The translations under genes were made by a program, and so were the position numbers. Below, piece by piece: positions 14,648 through 21,988 of a DNA stretch of 22,099 nt. The DNA is from an uncultured Lachnospiraceae bacterium. Lineage in GTDB: Bacteria; Bacillota; Clostridia; Lachnospirales; Lachnospiraceae. The notes under the pieces were generated by a model. That model was given only the letters and a program-made list of their open reading frames with translations, did not search any database and was not told the origin of the DNA. Location of the stretch: the NCBI GenBank assembly GCA_934371475.1, contig CAKRNX010000020.1, positions 1 to 22,099 on the forward strand. Reading direction: 5' to 3'. Within the stretch, counting starts at the first letter, position 1. Each line of letters begins with the position of its first letter.

Positions 14648-16165
14648 TTACCCTATGCTTCCTTTCATTTCCAGACGTATCAGGTTGTTCATCTCAACAG
14701 CATATTCCAGCGGCAGCTCCTTTGACACATTGTCGGCAAATCCGCTGACAATGCACGCTCTGGCGTCTTCCTCGCTCATTCCGCGTGACATCAGATAAAA
14801 AACTGCCTCATCGCTGATGCTGCCGATCTGCGCCTCATGTCCCACATTGGCATCGCTGCACCGGATATCCATAGCCGGTATCGTATCGGAGCGCGACTCG
14901 GAGTCCAGCATCAGAGACTGGCAGGAGACCGCCGCTTTCGCATGTCTGGCTTCCTTCGCCACCACGACGGATGACCGGAACGTGCTGGTCCCTCCGTCTT
15001 TGGAAATAGATCTCGTATTGATATAGGAACTGGTATCCTCCCCGCTGTGGACTACCTTGGCTCCGGTGTCCAGATTCTGTCCCTTGCCTGCAAACGTAAT
15101 GCCTGTAAATTCCATCCGGGACCGTTTCCCTTTCAGGATTGTCATCGGATAGAGATAAGATACGCGGGAGCCGAAGGATCCGGACACCCATTCCATCACA
15201 CCGCCTTCCTCCACCAGCGCGCGCTTTGTATTCAGGTTATACATATTTTTTGACCAGTTCTCAATCGTGGAATAGCGCAGTCTCGCATGTTTCCCGACAA
15301 ACAGCTCCACACAGCCCGCATGGAGGTTGGCCACATTGTACTTGGGAGCTGAGCACCCCTCAATAAAATGAAGATTCGCCCCCTCATCCACAATAATCAG
15401 CGTGTGCTCGAACTGCCCCGCGCCCGGCGCATTCAGCCGGAAATACGACTGCAGCGGGATCTCCACGGAGACTCCCTTCGGCACATAGACAAACGATCCG
15501 CCTGACCACACCGCCCCGTGCAGGGCCGCAAATTTGTGATCATTTGGTTTTACCAGCTTCATAAAATGTTTCTGCACCATATCCGCATACGGGCCTCTCA
15601 GTGCGCTCTCCATATCCGTGTAGACCACGCCCTGCTCCGCGACCTCCTGGCGCATATTGTGGTAAACCAGCTCAGAATCATACTGAGCGCCCACCCCTGC
15701 CAGAGATTTCCGCTCTGCCTGAGGAATGCCCAGCCGTTCAAAGGTATTCTTGATATCCTCCGGCACATCGGACCACTTGGCGCTCATCTTTGTGTTGGGA
15801 CGCACATACGTGACAATGTCGTCCATATTCAGGCCCTCGATCGAAGGACCCCAGTCCGGAACCTTCATCCCGTTATAAATCTGAAGGGAGCGCAGCCGAA
15901 ACAGCTGCATCCAGACCGGATCATTTTTTTCTTCTGAAATTTTCTGCACAATCTCAGGCGTCAGCCCCGCTTTCATCCGGTAGGCGTCCTTTTCTTCATC
16001 CCTGAAATCGTACATGTTTCTGTCTATATCTTCCACATGACTTTTTTCTCTCACTGTCTGTCCGCTTCCTTTCCCGTTCTCCGTCTCAGAATCCCTGCAA
16101 AGTTCCTCTGCATTTCTCTCTTTATATTCTGTGAGGCTGTCCGGAACTTCTTTTTTTTTCGGCAT
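14648..16165 (-). CDS. sufB: Fe-S assembly scaffold protein SufB
   Basis: This 505-residue protein is SufB, the main scaffold of the SufBCD complex. From about residue 43 it follows the family: HVEDIDRNMYDFRDEEKDAY, then the PEWGP-like PDWGPSIEGL, a central beta-helix region (SGGSFVYVPKGVSVEIPLQS), and the end with CSDANVGHEAQIGSISDEAV and YLMSRGMSEEDA. The first 37 residues are an extra, charged, low-complexity stretch. A GTG at 16054, giving 468 residues, has AAAGGAAG 10 bases before it and would fit the usual N-terminus. The ATG at 16165 lies 9 bases after sufC but has a poor ribosome site. The true start is therefore open; I report the longer form. Confidence 0.93.
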   Translation of the reverse strand: MPKKKEVPDSLTEYKERNAEELCRDSETENGKGSGQTVREKSHVEDIDRNMYDFRDEEKDAYRMKAGLTPEIVQKISEEKNDPVWMQLFRLRSLQIYNGMKVPDWGPSIEGLNMDDIVTYVRPNTKMSAKWSDVPEDIKNTFERLGIPQAERKSLAGVGAQYDSELVYHNMRQEVAEQGVVYTDMESALRGPYADMVQKHFMKLVKPNDHKFAALHGAVWSGGSFVYVPKGVSVEIPLQSYFRLNAPGAGQFEHTLIIVDEGANLHFIEGCSAPKYNVANLHAGCVELFVGKHARLRYSTIENWSKNMYNLNTKRALVEEGGVMEWVSGSFGSRVSYLYPMTILKGKRSRMEFTGITFAGKGQNLDTGAKVVHSGEDTSSYINTRSISKDGGTSTFRSSVVVAKEARHAKAAVSCQSLMLDSESRSDTIPAMDIRCSDANVGHEAQIGSISDEAVFYLMSRGMSEEDARACIVSGFADNVSKELPLEYAVEMNNLIRLEMKGSIG

Positions 16166-16174
16166 CCTGTGAAA

Positions 16175-16936
16175 TCACTCTGCACTTCTTCCGTTCTCAT
16201 ACTCCGCAAAACCTTTTTCATTTACCTCATCAACCAGCGATGCATCGCCGGTGCGGATGATTTTTCCATCCACCATGATATGAGTCTGGTCCACGTGCAG
16301 TGATGCGAGAATACGGGTGCTGTGCGTGATAATCAGCAGACTTCCTTTGCAGTTTTTCTGATAGGCCTCCACCCCGGCGGAAACGGTGCGCACCGCGTCC
16401 ACATCCAGGCCGGAGTCCGTCTCGTCCAGGATCGCCAGCGCCGGGCGCAGCATCAGAAGCTGCAGGATCTCCGCCTTCTTTTTCTCACCTCCGGAAAATC
16501 CGACATTCAGGTCGCGCTCCGCATAGGAGGGGTCCATCTGAAGGATCTCCATCGTTTTTTCCAGCTCTTTTTTGAACTCCCACAGCCGCAGCCTTTTACC
16601 GGTCTGCTGTTCCAGTGCGCTGCGGATAAAGGAGCCAAGCGTGACTCCCGGCACCTCCAGAGGGCTCTGAAATGACAGAAACAGGCCGTCTTTTGCCCTC
16701 TCATTTACCGGGGATTCTGTCACATTTTTCCCATTAAACCAGATCTCTCCCTGCATCACCGTATATCTGGGGTTGCCCATCAGTGCGTATCCCAGCGTTG
16801 ATTTTCCGGTTCCGTTCGGCCCCATCAGCACGTGAGTCTCTCCCTTGCCGATTTCCAGATTTACTCCGTGAAGGATCTCTTTCTCCTCCACATTGACATA
16901 CAGATTTTTTACTTCCAGCAATGTTTTTCCAGTCAT
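16175..16936 (-). CDS. sufC: SufC ABC-type ATPase of the SufBCD complex
   Basis: This 253-residue soluble ABC ATPase drives Fe-S cluster assembly on SufB/SufD rather than membrane transport. Walker A is GPNGTGKST (39-47), the Q-loop SFQ (88-90), the signature FSGGEKKK (147-154), Walker B LAILDETDSGLD (167-178), and the H-loop histidine H205. The FSGGEKKKAEILQ and DETDSGLD wording is diagnostic of SufC. An AGAGGAGG site lies 8 bases before the ATG. It begins 49 bases after pflA with no T-tailed hairpin between, so it is probably co-transcribed with pflBA. No promoter was recognised in that short gap. Confidence 0.96.
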   Translation of the reverse strand: MTGKTLLEVKNLYVNVEEKEILHGVNLEIGKGETHVLMGPNGTGKSTLGYALMGNPRYTVMQGEIWFNGKNVTESPVNERAKDGLFLSFQSPLEVPGVTLGSFIRSALEQQTGKRLRLWEFKKELEKTMEILQMDPSYAERDLNVGFSGGEKKKAEILQLLMLRPALAILDETDSGLDVDAVRTVSAGVEAYQKNCKGSLLIITHSTRILASLHVDQTHIMVDGKIIRTGDASLVDEVNEKGFAEYENGRSAE

Positions 16937-16985
16937 TCTATTGCCTCCTCTGTGATCCCGCAGCCACTGTCTGCGCTGCCGTATT

Positions 16986-17717
16986 TTATTTTAAAAACTT
17001 CTCTGCCCGCTCTACTTCTTCCTGCGTCGGGATCCTGACTCCTTCCAGCGTGTAGGGAATACCCAGCTTTTCCCACTTCGACTGCCCCAGCGTATGATAG
17101 GGCAGCACTTCCACCCGCTCCACACTCTTCAGCCTGCGGATTAATTCTCCCATCTGCCGCAGGTCCTTTTCATCGTCCGTCAGCCCCGGCACCAGCACAT
17201 GGCGCAGCCACATCGTCTTGCCGTGATCCGAGAGCCAGCGCGCCATCTCCAGAATATTTCCATTTGGCTGTCCTGTCAGCTCCTTGTGTCCTTTCTCATT
17301 CATCAATTTCAGATCCAGGATCACCAGATCCGTCACATCCATCAGCGCCTCAAACTGCTCCATAGGCAGCAGCGTGCTTCCGAATGGATTGCCGGAGGTA
17401 TCAAGCGCCGTGTGGACTTTTTTCTGCTTCGCCAGGCGGAACAGTTCCGTGACAAACTCTGCCTGCAGCAGCGGCTCGCCTCCGCTGACTGTGATCCCTC
17501 CGTTCTGTTTTGTTCCCTTTTTCCAGTAATTCCGATAGCGGTACGCCTGCGCAAATGTCTCCTCCGCAGTCTGGAGCTTTCCTGCCTCCAACTTCCAGGT
17601 CTCCGGATTATGGCAATAACGGCACCGCATATGACATCCCTGTAAAAATATAACAAAACGAACCCCCGGCCCGTCTACCAGGCCGAAGGTTTCTGTGGAA
17701 TGTACGCAGCCTCTCAG
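16986..17717 (-). CDS. pflA: Pyruvate formate-lyase activating enzyme, apparent CTG start
   Basis: This radical-SAM enzyme uses a 4Fe-4S cluster and S-adenosylmethionine to place the glycyl radical on PflB. The open frame continues upstream of the first ATG (17630): from 17717 it reads LRGCVHSTETFGLVDGPGVR, then FVIFLQGCHM, exactly the family N-terminus, giving 243 residues. The cluster motif is CHMRCRYC (C28, C32, C35); the ATG at 17630 falls inside it and would remove C28. No ATG, GTG or TTG precedes the conserved segment within the 75 bases of frame checked. CTG at 17717 is the best start, with AAGAGG (17731-17726) 8 bases before it, inside the last codons of pflB. It starts 2 bases after the pflB stop, so coupling is likely. 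Confidence 0.88.
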   Translation of the reverse strand: MRGCVHSTETFGLVDGPGVRFVIFLQGCHMRCRYCHNPETWKLEAGKLQTAEETFAQAYRYRNYWKKGTKQNGGITVSGGEPLLQAEFVTELFRLAKQKKVHTALDTSGNPFGSTLLPMEQFEALMDVTDLVILDLKLMNEKGHKELTGQPNGNILEMARWLSDHGKTMWLRHVLVPGLTDDEKDLRQMGELIRRLKSVERVEVLPYHTLGQSKWEKLGIPYTLEGVRIPTQEEVERAEKFLK

Positions 17718-17719
17718 AA

Positions 17720-19972
17720 CTACAGCCTCTTGTGGCAGGTTCTTGAGATCACGTCCATCTGCTGTTCTTTTGTCAGATCGATAAACTTCACAGCGTATCC
17801 TGATACACGGATCGTGAAGTTTGCATATTCCTCTTTCTCCGGATGTTCCAGTGCATCAATCAGCTTTTCTCTGCCGAACACATTCACATTCAGATGATGC
17901 GCTCCCTGATCGAAATATCCGTCCATAACCTGAACCAGGTTGCTGATCTGCTCCTCTTCCTCATGCCCCAGCGCGTCCGGATTGATCGTCTGTGTATTGG
18001 AAATGCCGTCCAATGCCCACTCATACGGCAGCTTGGCAACGGAATTTAAAGAAGCCAGCAGGCCGTTCTGCTCCGCGCCGTAGGAAGGATTCGCTCCCGG
18101 AGAGAGCGGCTCTCCGGCCTTTCTTCCATCCGGCATGGCTCCTGTTGCTTTACCGTACACGACGTTGGAAGTGATCGTCAGAATAGAAGTGGTTGCCTCT
18201 GAATCGCGGTACGTATGATGTTTCTTAATCTTATCCAGGAATGTCTTCAGCAGCCATACTGCAATATCGTCTGCCCGGTCATCATCATTGCCGTAGCGTG
18301 GGAATTCTCCTTCTGTCTCATAATCTACGACGATACCGCTCTCATCACGGATTGTCTTTACCTTTGCATACCTGATGGCGCTCAGGGAATCGACTACGTG
18401 TGAGAAGCCTGCGATACCGGTCGCAAATGTTCTGCGTACATCCGTATCGATCAGCGCCATCTCCGCTGCCTCATAATAATATTTATCATGCATGTACTGA
18501 ATCAGGTTCAGCACATTCACATACAGGCCTGCCAGCCAGTCCATCATCCTGTCATACTTGGCAATGACCTCATCGTAATCCAAATATTCTGAGGTGATCG
18601 GACGATACTCCGGTCCTACCTGCTCTCTTGTCTTGGCATCGACGCCGCCGTTGATCGCGTAAAGCAGGCACTTGGCCAGGTTTGCGCGCGCTCCGAAGAA
18701 CTGCATCTCTTTTCCGGTCTGAGTTGCAGATACGCAGCAGCAGATTGAATAATCATCGCCCCACACCGGCTTCATCACATCATCATTCTCATACTGCACA
18801 GAACTTGTCCGGATGGAAATCTGTGCCGCATAATCCTTGAAATGCTCCGGCAGTGCGGAAGAATACAGTACAGTCATGTTCGGCTCCGGGGAGGGTCCCA
18901 TGTTTTCCAGCGTATGCAGGAAACGGTAATCAGTCTTAGTTACCATAGAACGTCCGTCCACACCGATGCCTCCTACCTCCAGTGTCGCCCATACCGGATC
19001 GCCAGAGAACAGCTGATTGTAGGAAGGAATACGTGCGAATTTCACCATACGGAATTTCATTACCAGATGGTCGATCAGTTCCTGTGCCTCTTTCTCTGTG
19101 ATGACACCGCGCTCCAGGTCTCTCTCCAGATAAATATCCAGGAATGTGGAGATACGGCCCACGCTCATGGCTGCTCCGTTCTGTGTTTTAACAGCTGCCA
19201 GATATCCGAAGTACAGCCACTGCACTGCTTCTTTTGCGTTTGACGCAGGCTTTGAAATATCATATCCGTAAGCCTTTGCCATCTCTTTCATCTGTGCCAG
19301 CGCCTGATACTGTTTGGAAATCTCCTCTCTCAGACGGATTACATCATCTGTCATGGTTCCGTCGCTGCAGTTATCAAAATCTTCTTTTTTCTTTTCCATC
19401 AGGAAATCGATTCCGTAAAGCGCCACTCTGCGATAATCGCCCACAATCCTGCCGCGGCCGTACGTATCGGGAAGTCCTGTAATAATCTTGTTGTGGCGGG
19501 CTTTTTTCATTTCGGGTGTGTAAGCATCAAATACACCCTGATTGTGTGTTCTGCAATATTCCGTAAAAATCTTGTGAAGTTCGGGATCCGGCTCATATCC
19601 GTATGTCTGGCATGCCTGCTCTGCCATCTTGATGCCTCCGAAAGGCATGAACGCGCGTTTGAGCGGTTTGTCTGTCTGAAGTCCTACAACCTGCTCCAGA
19701 TCCTTTAATTCTTCGCTGATATATCCCGGGCTGTGAGCAGTAATGCCAGATACAATCTTTGTATCCATATCCAGCACACCGCCTCTGGCTCTCTCTTCCT
19801 TCTGCAGCTTCTGCAGTTCACCCCAGAGTTTGTCTGTTGCTTCTGTAGGACCTTCCAGAAAACTTCTGTCTCCATCATACGGTGTATAATTTTTCTGGAT
19901 GAAATCGCGGGTGTTGATTTCCTCCTTCCAGATCCTTCCCTCAAATCCTTCCCACTGTGGAAATTCTTTCAT
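17720..19972 (-). CDS. pflB: Pyruvate formate-lyase (formate C-acetyltransferase)
   Basis: This 750-residue glycyl-radical enzyme converts pyruvate and CoA to acetyl-CoA and formate, a main route of anaerobic fermentation. The catalytic cysteine pair lies in DDYSICCCVSATQTG; C412-C413 align with C418-C419 of the E. coli enzyme, and an extra C411 precedes them. The radical loop is RVSGYAVKF with G725, 26 residues from the C-terminus. The length and the N-terminal WEGFEGRIWKEEINTRDFIQ are typical. AAAGGA lies about 11 bases before the ATG. It begins the cluster that continues with pflA and sufCBDSU. A 120-base leader holding repeat copy D and a TTAG-N6-CTAA palindrome lie upstream. Confidence 0.97.
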   Translation of the reverse strand: MKEFPQWEGFEGRIWKEEINTRDFIQKNYTPYDGDRSFLEGPTEATDKLWGELQKLQKEERARGGVLDMDTKIVSGITAHSPGYISEELKDLEQVVGLQTDKPLKRAFMPFGGIKMAEQACQTYGYEPDPELHKIFTEYCRTHNQGVFDAYTPEMKKARHNKIITGLPDTYGRGRIVGDYRRVALYGIDFLMEKKKEDFDNCSDGTMTDDVIRLREEISKQYQALAQMKEMAKAYGYDISKPASNAKEAVQWLYFGYLAAVKTQNGAAMSVGRISTFLDIYLERDLERGVITEKEAQELIDHLVMKFRMVKFARIPSYNQLFSGDPVWATLEVGGIGVDGRSMVTKTDYRFLHTLENMGPSPEPNMTVLYSSALPEHFKDYAAQISIRTSSVQYENDDVMKPVWGDDYSICCCVSATQTGKEMQFFGARANLAKCLLYAINGGVDAKTREQVGPEYRPITSEYLDYDEVIAKYDRMMDWLAGLYVNVLNLIQYMHDKYYYEAAEMALIDTDVRRTFATGIAGFSHVVDSLSAIRYAKVKTIRDESGIVVDYETEGEFPRYGNDDDRADDIAVWLLKTFLDKIKKHHTYRDSEATTSILTITSNVVYGKATGAMPDGRKAGEPLSPGANPSYGAEQNGLLASLNSVAKLPYEWALDGISNTQTINPDALGHEEEEQISNLVQVMDGYFDQGAHHLNVNVFGREKLIDALEHPEKEEYANFTIRVSGYAVKFIDLTKEQQMDVISRTCHKRL

Positions 19973-20007
19973 CTGCTTTCCGTCCTTTCTATGTGATGCT
20001 GTTGTCG

Positions 20008-20064
20008 TTCAAGAATGCTCCGGCATTCTCACTGCGAGATGCGCGTCATCTCGCGTCTGATATA
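20008..20064 (-). repeat. Dispersed double-hairpin intergenic repeat, copy D
   Basis: This is the most complete copy. Read on the minus strand it has TATATCAGACGC, a hairpin GCGAGATG-acgcg-CATCTCGC, then AGTGAGAATGCCGGAGCATTCTTGAA with the second hairpin. It sits in the untranslated leader of pflB, 36 bases before the start codon, if transcription begins at the palindromic -10 box near 20100. Confidence 0.8.
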
Positions 20065-20097
20065 ATCCTTACTTTTGTTACTCTTTTCTTATTTGCA

Positions 20098-20111
20098 TTA
20101 GTATATACTAA
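20098..20111 (-). promoter_or_regulatory. TTAG-N6-CTAA palindrome and -10 box upstream of pflB
   Basis: TTAGTATATACTAA is a perfect palindrome containing a -10-like TATACT (20105-20100 on the minus strand). No good -35 hexamer lies 17 bases upstream (AGATTT). The site is 126 bases from the pflB start and identical in its 14 bases to one enolase site. Confidence 0.6.
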
Positions 20112-20194
20112 CTAACCGTAATAAATCTATCACAGCTTCTTTTGTTTTTCTACTGTTTCCGGCTATGTTTTTCAAAAAAAACACAAACAAAAAT

Positions 20195-20292
20195 GTGCCT
20201 TACTTTCTCAGTAGGCTACTGCTTTGGCAGCACAACTTTTGTTCCGTGCGCGAACAGGCCGCGTTAGCAGTTTCCTGAACATTGCCGCACGG
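20195..20292. ncRNA. Possible structured RNA between eno and pflB, class unknown
   Basis: CCGTGCG (20244-20250) pairs with CGCACGG (20286-20292), with an inner CAGG/CCTG stem (20255-20258 and 20274-20277). A second element has CAGTA/TACTG (20209-20221) inside GTGC/GCAC (20195-20198 and 20230-20233). Read leftward it runs into ATTTTTG and then TTTTTTTT, like a terminated transcript. I found no match to a riboswitch or 6S pattern I know, and no clear promoter on the minus strand. A weak plus-strand promoter (TTGTTT, 16 bases, TATGTT near 20150-20170) leaves the strand open. Confidence 0.3.
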
Positions 20293-20307
20293 CATCATCG
20301 TATACGC

Positions 20308-20360
20308 TAAAAAACCGCCCTGGATTCTCAGATCTGTTGTCTGGCATCCGGCAGGGCGGT
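20308..20360 (-). terminator. Rho-independent terminator of enolase
   Basis: ACCGCCCTG and CAGGGCGGT (plus coordinates 20314-20322 and 20352-20360) form a 9-bp stem. On the minus strand a TTTTTT run follows directly (20314-20309). It lies about 110 bases past the enolase stop and separates eno from pflB. The plus strand also has a TATTTTTT run a few bases beyond the stem. Confidence 0.8.
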
Positions 20361-20472
20361 CATATATTTTTTAAGAATACCTTTTTATTTCTGCAAATAA
20401 CGCACCGCACAGCTATGCCTGCACGGATGCCTTGCGGCTCAAATGCCTTATTCCTTGCAAAATGGGTATTAA

Positions 20473-21774
20473 TTACTGTCTCTTTACGTGGAACGCATCC
20501 ATTCCCGGATAAGCGGCAGAAGCTCCCAACTGTTCCTCAATGCGCAGCAGCTGATTGTACTTCGCCACACGTTCCGTTCTAGACGGAGCACCTGTCTTAA
20601 TCTGGCAGGTATTCAATGCAACTGCCAGGTCAGCGATTGTTGTGTCCTCAGTCTCTCCGGAACGGTGAGATGCAATTGCAGTATAGCCTGCCGCATGAGC
20701 CATCTTAATGGCTTCCAGTGTCTCAGATACGGAACCGATCTGATTCAGCTTGATCAGAATAGAGTTGCCGCATCCCATGGAAATACCTCGGGAAAGACGC
20801 TCTGTGTTTGTTACAAACAGGTCATCTCCTACCAGCTGTACCCTGTCGCCAAGCTCTGCAGTCAGCTTCCTCCAGCCTTCCCAGTCTTCCTCATCCAGCG
20901 CATCTTCGATGGAAATGATCGGATATTTATCTACCAGTTTCTTCCAGTGAGCAATCAGCTCGTCAGAGGTGTATACTGTGCCTGCCTTCGGCAGCTTGTA
21001 CTCTCCCTTTATGCCTGTCTTCCACTCGGAAGAAGCCGCATCCATAGCGATCATGAAATCTTTGCCCGGCTCGTATCCGGCTTTCTTCACTGCTTCCAGG
21101 ATTGTCTCTATCGCCTCCTCGTCAGATGCCAGAGCCGGAGCGAATCCGCCCTCGTCACCTACAGAAGTAGCCAGTCCTCTGGATTTCAGAATTGCTGCCA
21201 GTGCATGGAATACCTCAGAACACCAGCGCAGTCCTTCGCGGAATGACGGAGCGCCTACAGGCATTACCATAAATTCCTGTACATCCAGTCCAGAAGAAAG
21301 TGCATGGCATCCGCCGTTCACAATATTCATCATGGGAACCGGCAGACGGTTGCCTGACATACCGCCCAGGAAGCGATACAGAGGAATATCCAGAGAAGAA
21401 GCTGCCGCTCTACAACATGCAATAGAAACTGCCAGGATTGCATTTGCACCCAGCACAGACTTATCTTTCGTTCCGTCCGCCTCGATCATTGCCTTATCAA
21501 TGGCATAAATATCAGAAGCATCCATTCCCTGCAGAACTTCATTAATTTTTGTATTAATATTTTCAACAGCCTTTAACACACCCTTGCCCAGGTATCTGTC
21601 TTTATCTCCGTCACGCAGTTCCAGAGCCTCGAACTCACCTGTAGATGCGCCGCTGGGAGCCATTCCTCTTCCAATGGTGCCGTCTGCCAGGAAAACTTCA
21701 GCCTCCACGGTGGGATTTCCTCTGGAATCCATAATCTCTCTTCCAACTACTTTTTCAATCTCTAAATAATCCAT
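20473..21774 (-). CDS. eno: Enolase (phosphopyruvate hydratase)
   Basis: This 433-residue enzyme interconverts 2-phosphoglycerate and phosphoenolpyruvate in glycolysis. The opening motif MDSRGNPTVE (15-24) and SGASTGEFEALELRDGD are standard. Catalytic E208 lies in GDEGGFAP and K342 in LIKLNQIGS; magnesium ligands are D245, E290 and D317; the SHRSGETED motif carries H370. H157 is present, but its surroundings read NGGCHALSSGLDVQEFM instead of the common NGGAHADNNVDIQEFM. AAAGGGGA lies about 9 bases before the ATG. It is monocistronic with a promoter, a long structured leader and a terminator. Its product feeds pyruvate to the pfl unit next door. Confidence 0.97.
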   Translation of the reverse strand: MDYLEIEKVVGREIMDSRGNPTVEAEVFLADGTIGRGMAPSGASTGEFEALELRDGDKDRYLGKGVLKAVENINTKINEVLQGMDASDIYAIDKAMIEADGTKDKSVLGANAILAVSIACCRAAASSLDIPLYRFLGGMSGNRLPVPMMNIVNGGCHALSSGLDVQEFMVMPVGAPSFREGLRWCSEVFHALAAILKSRGLATSVGDEGGFAPALASDEEAIETILEAVKKAGYEPGKDFMIAMDAASSEWKTGIKGEYKLPKAGTVYTSDELIAHWKKLVDKYPIISIEDALDEEDWEGWRKLTAELGDRVQLVGDDLFVTNTERLSRGISMGCGNSILIKLNQIGSVSETLEAIKMAHAAGYTAIASHRSGETEDTTIADLAVALNTCQIKTGAPSRTERVAKYNQLLRIEEQLGASAAYPGMDAFHVKRQ

Positions 21775-21813
21775 CTGTCAGTTCCCCTTTCGTACTGTCC
21801 TGCCAACTCCCCA

Positions 21814-21867
21814 CTGCGGCCTGTCCTCGCCGCAGCCTGTCTGCCGGAAGGTCAGCAGTCATCCGGC
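21814..21867 (-). promoter_or_regulatory. Structured GC-rich leader of enolase
   Basis: The leader of about 180 bases contains a CTGCGGC/GCCGCAG hairpin (21814-21835) and a GCCGGA/TCCGGC hairpin (21843-21867). GGTCAGCAGT occurs twice, at 21850-21859 and about 21888-21897. No T run follows either stem, so simple attenuation is unlikely. They may affect mRNA stability or translation. Confidence 0.35.
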
Positions 21868-21935
21868 ATGTTCTGCTCAGGTCTGTGGTCAGCAGTTACA
21901 GTCCTGATGGGAGTTTACATGATCATTCACATGAA

Positions 21936-21951
21936 GTTAGTCTACGCTAAC
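21936..21951 (-). promoter_or_regulatory. Second TTAG-N6-CTAA palindrome at the enolase transcription start
   Basis: GTTAGTCTACGCTAAC is an almost perfect 16-base palindrome 21 bases from the first one and just downstream of the expected transcription start. It shares the TTAG and CTAA arms but not the TATA centre, so its conservation cannot come from a -10 box alone. Confidence 0.5.
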
Positions 21952-21956
21952 TATGT

Positions 21957-21988
21957 GTTAGTATATACTAACATTCCGGATTTTGCAA
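21957..21988 (-). promoter_or_regulatory. Enolase promoter with overlapping palindrome
   Basis: On the minus strand TTGCAA (21988-21983), a 17-base spacer and TATACT (21965-21960) form a good promoter. The -10 box lies within the perfect 16-base palindrome GTTAGTATATACTAAC (21957-21972), where a bound repressor would block RNA polymerase. The remaining bases to 22099 hold no recognised gene. Confidence 0.65.

Noticed and set aside
19973..20472. ZTP (pfl-motif) riboswitch upstream of pflB
   Set aside because: I looked for the conserved GUCGUGAC-like and CCGGG segments of this class and did not find them; the name refers to a different pfl gene association in any case.
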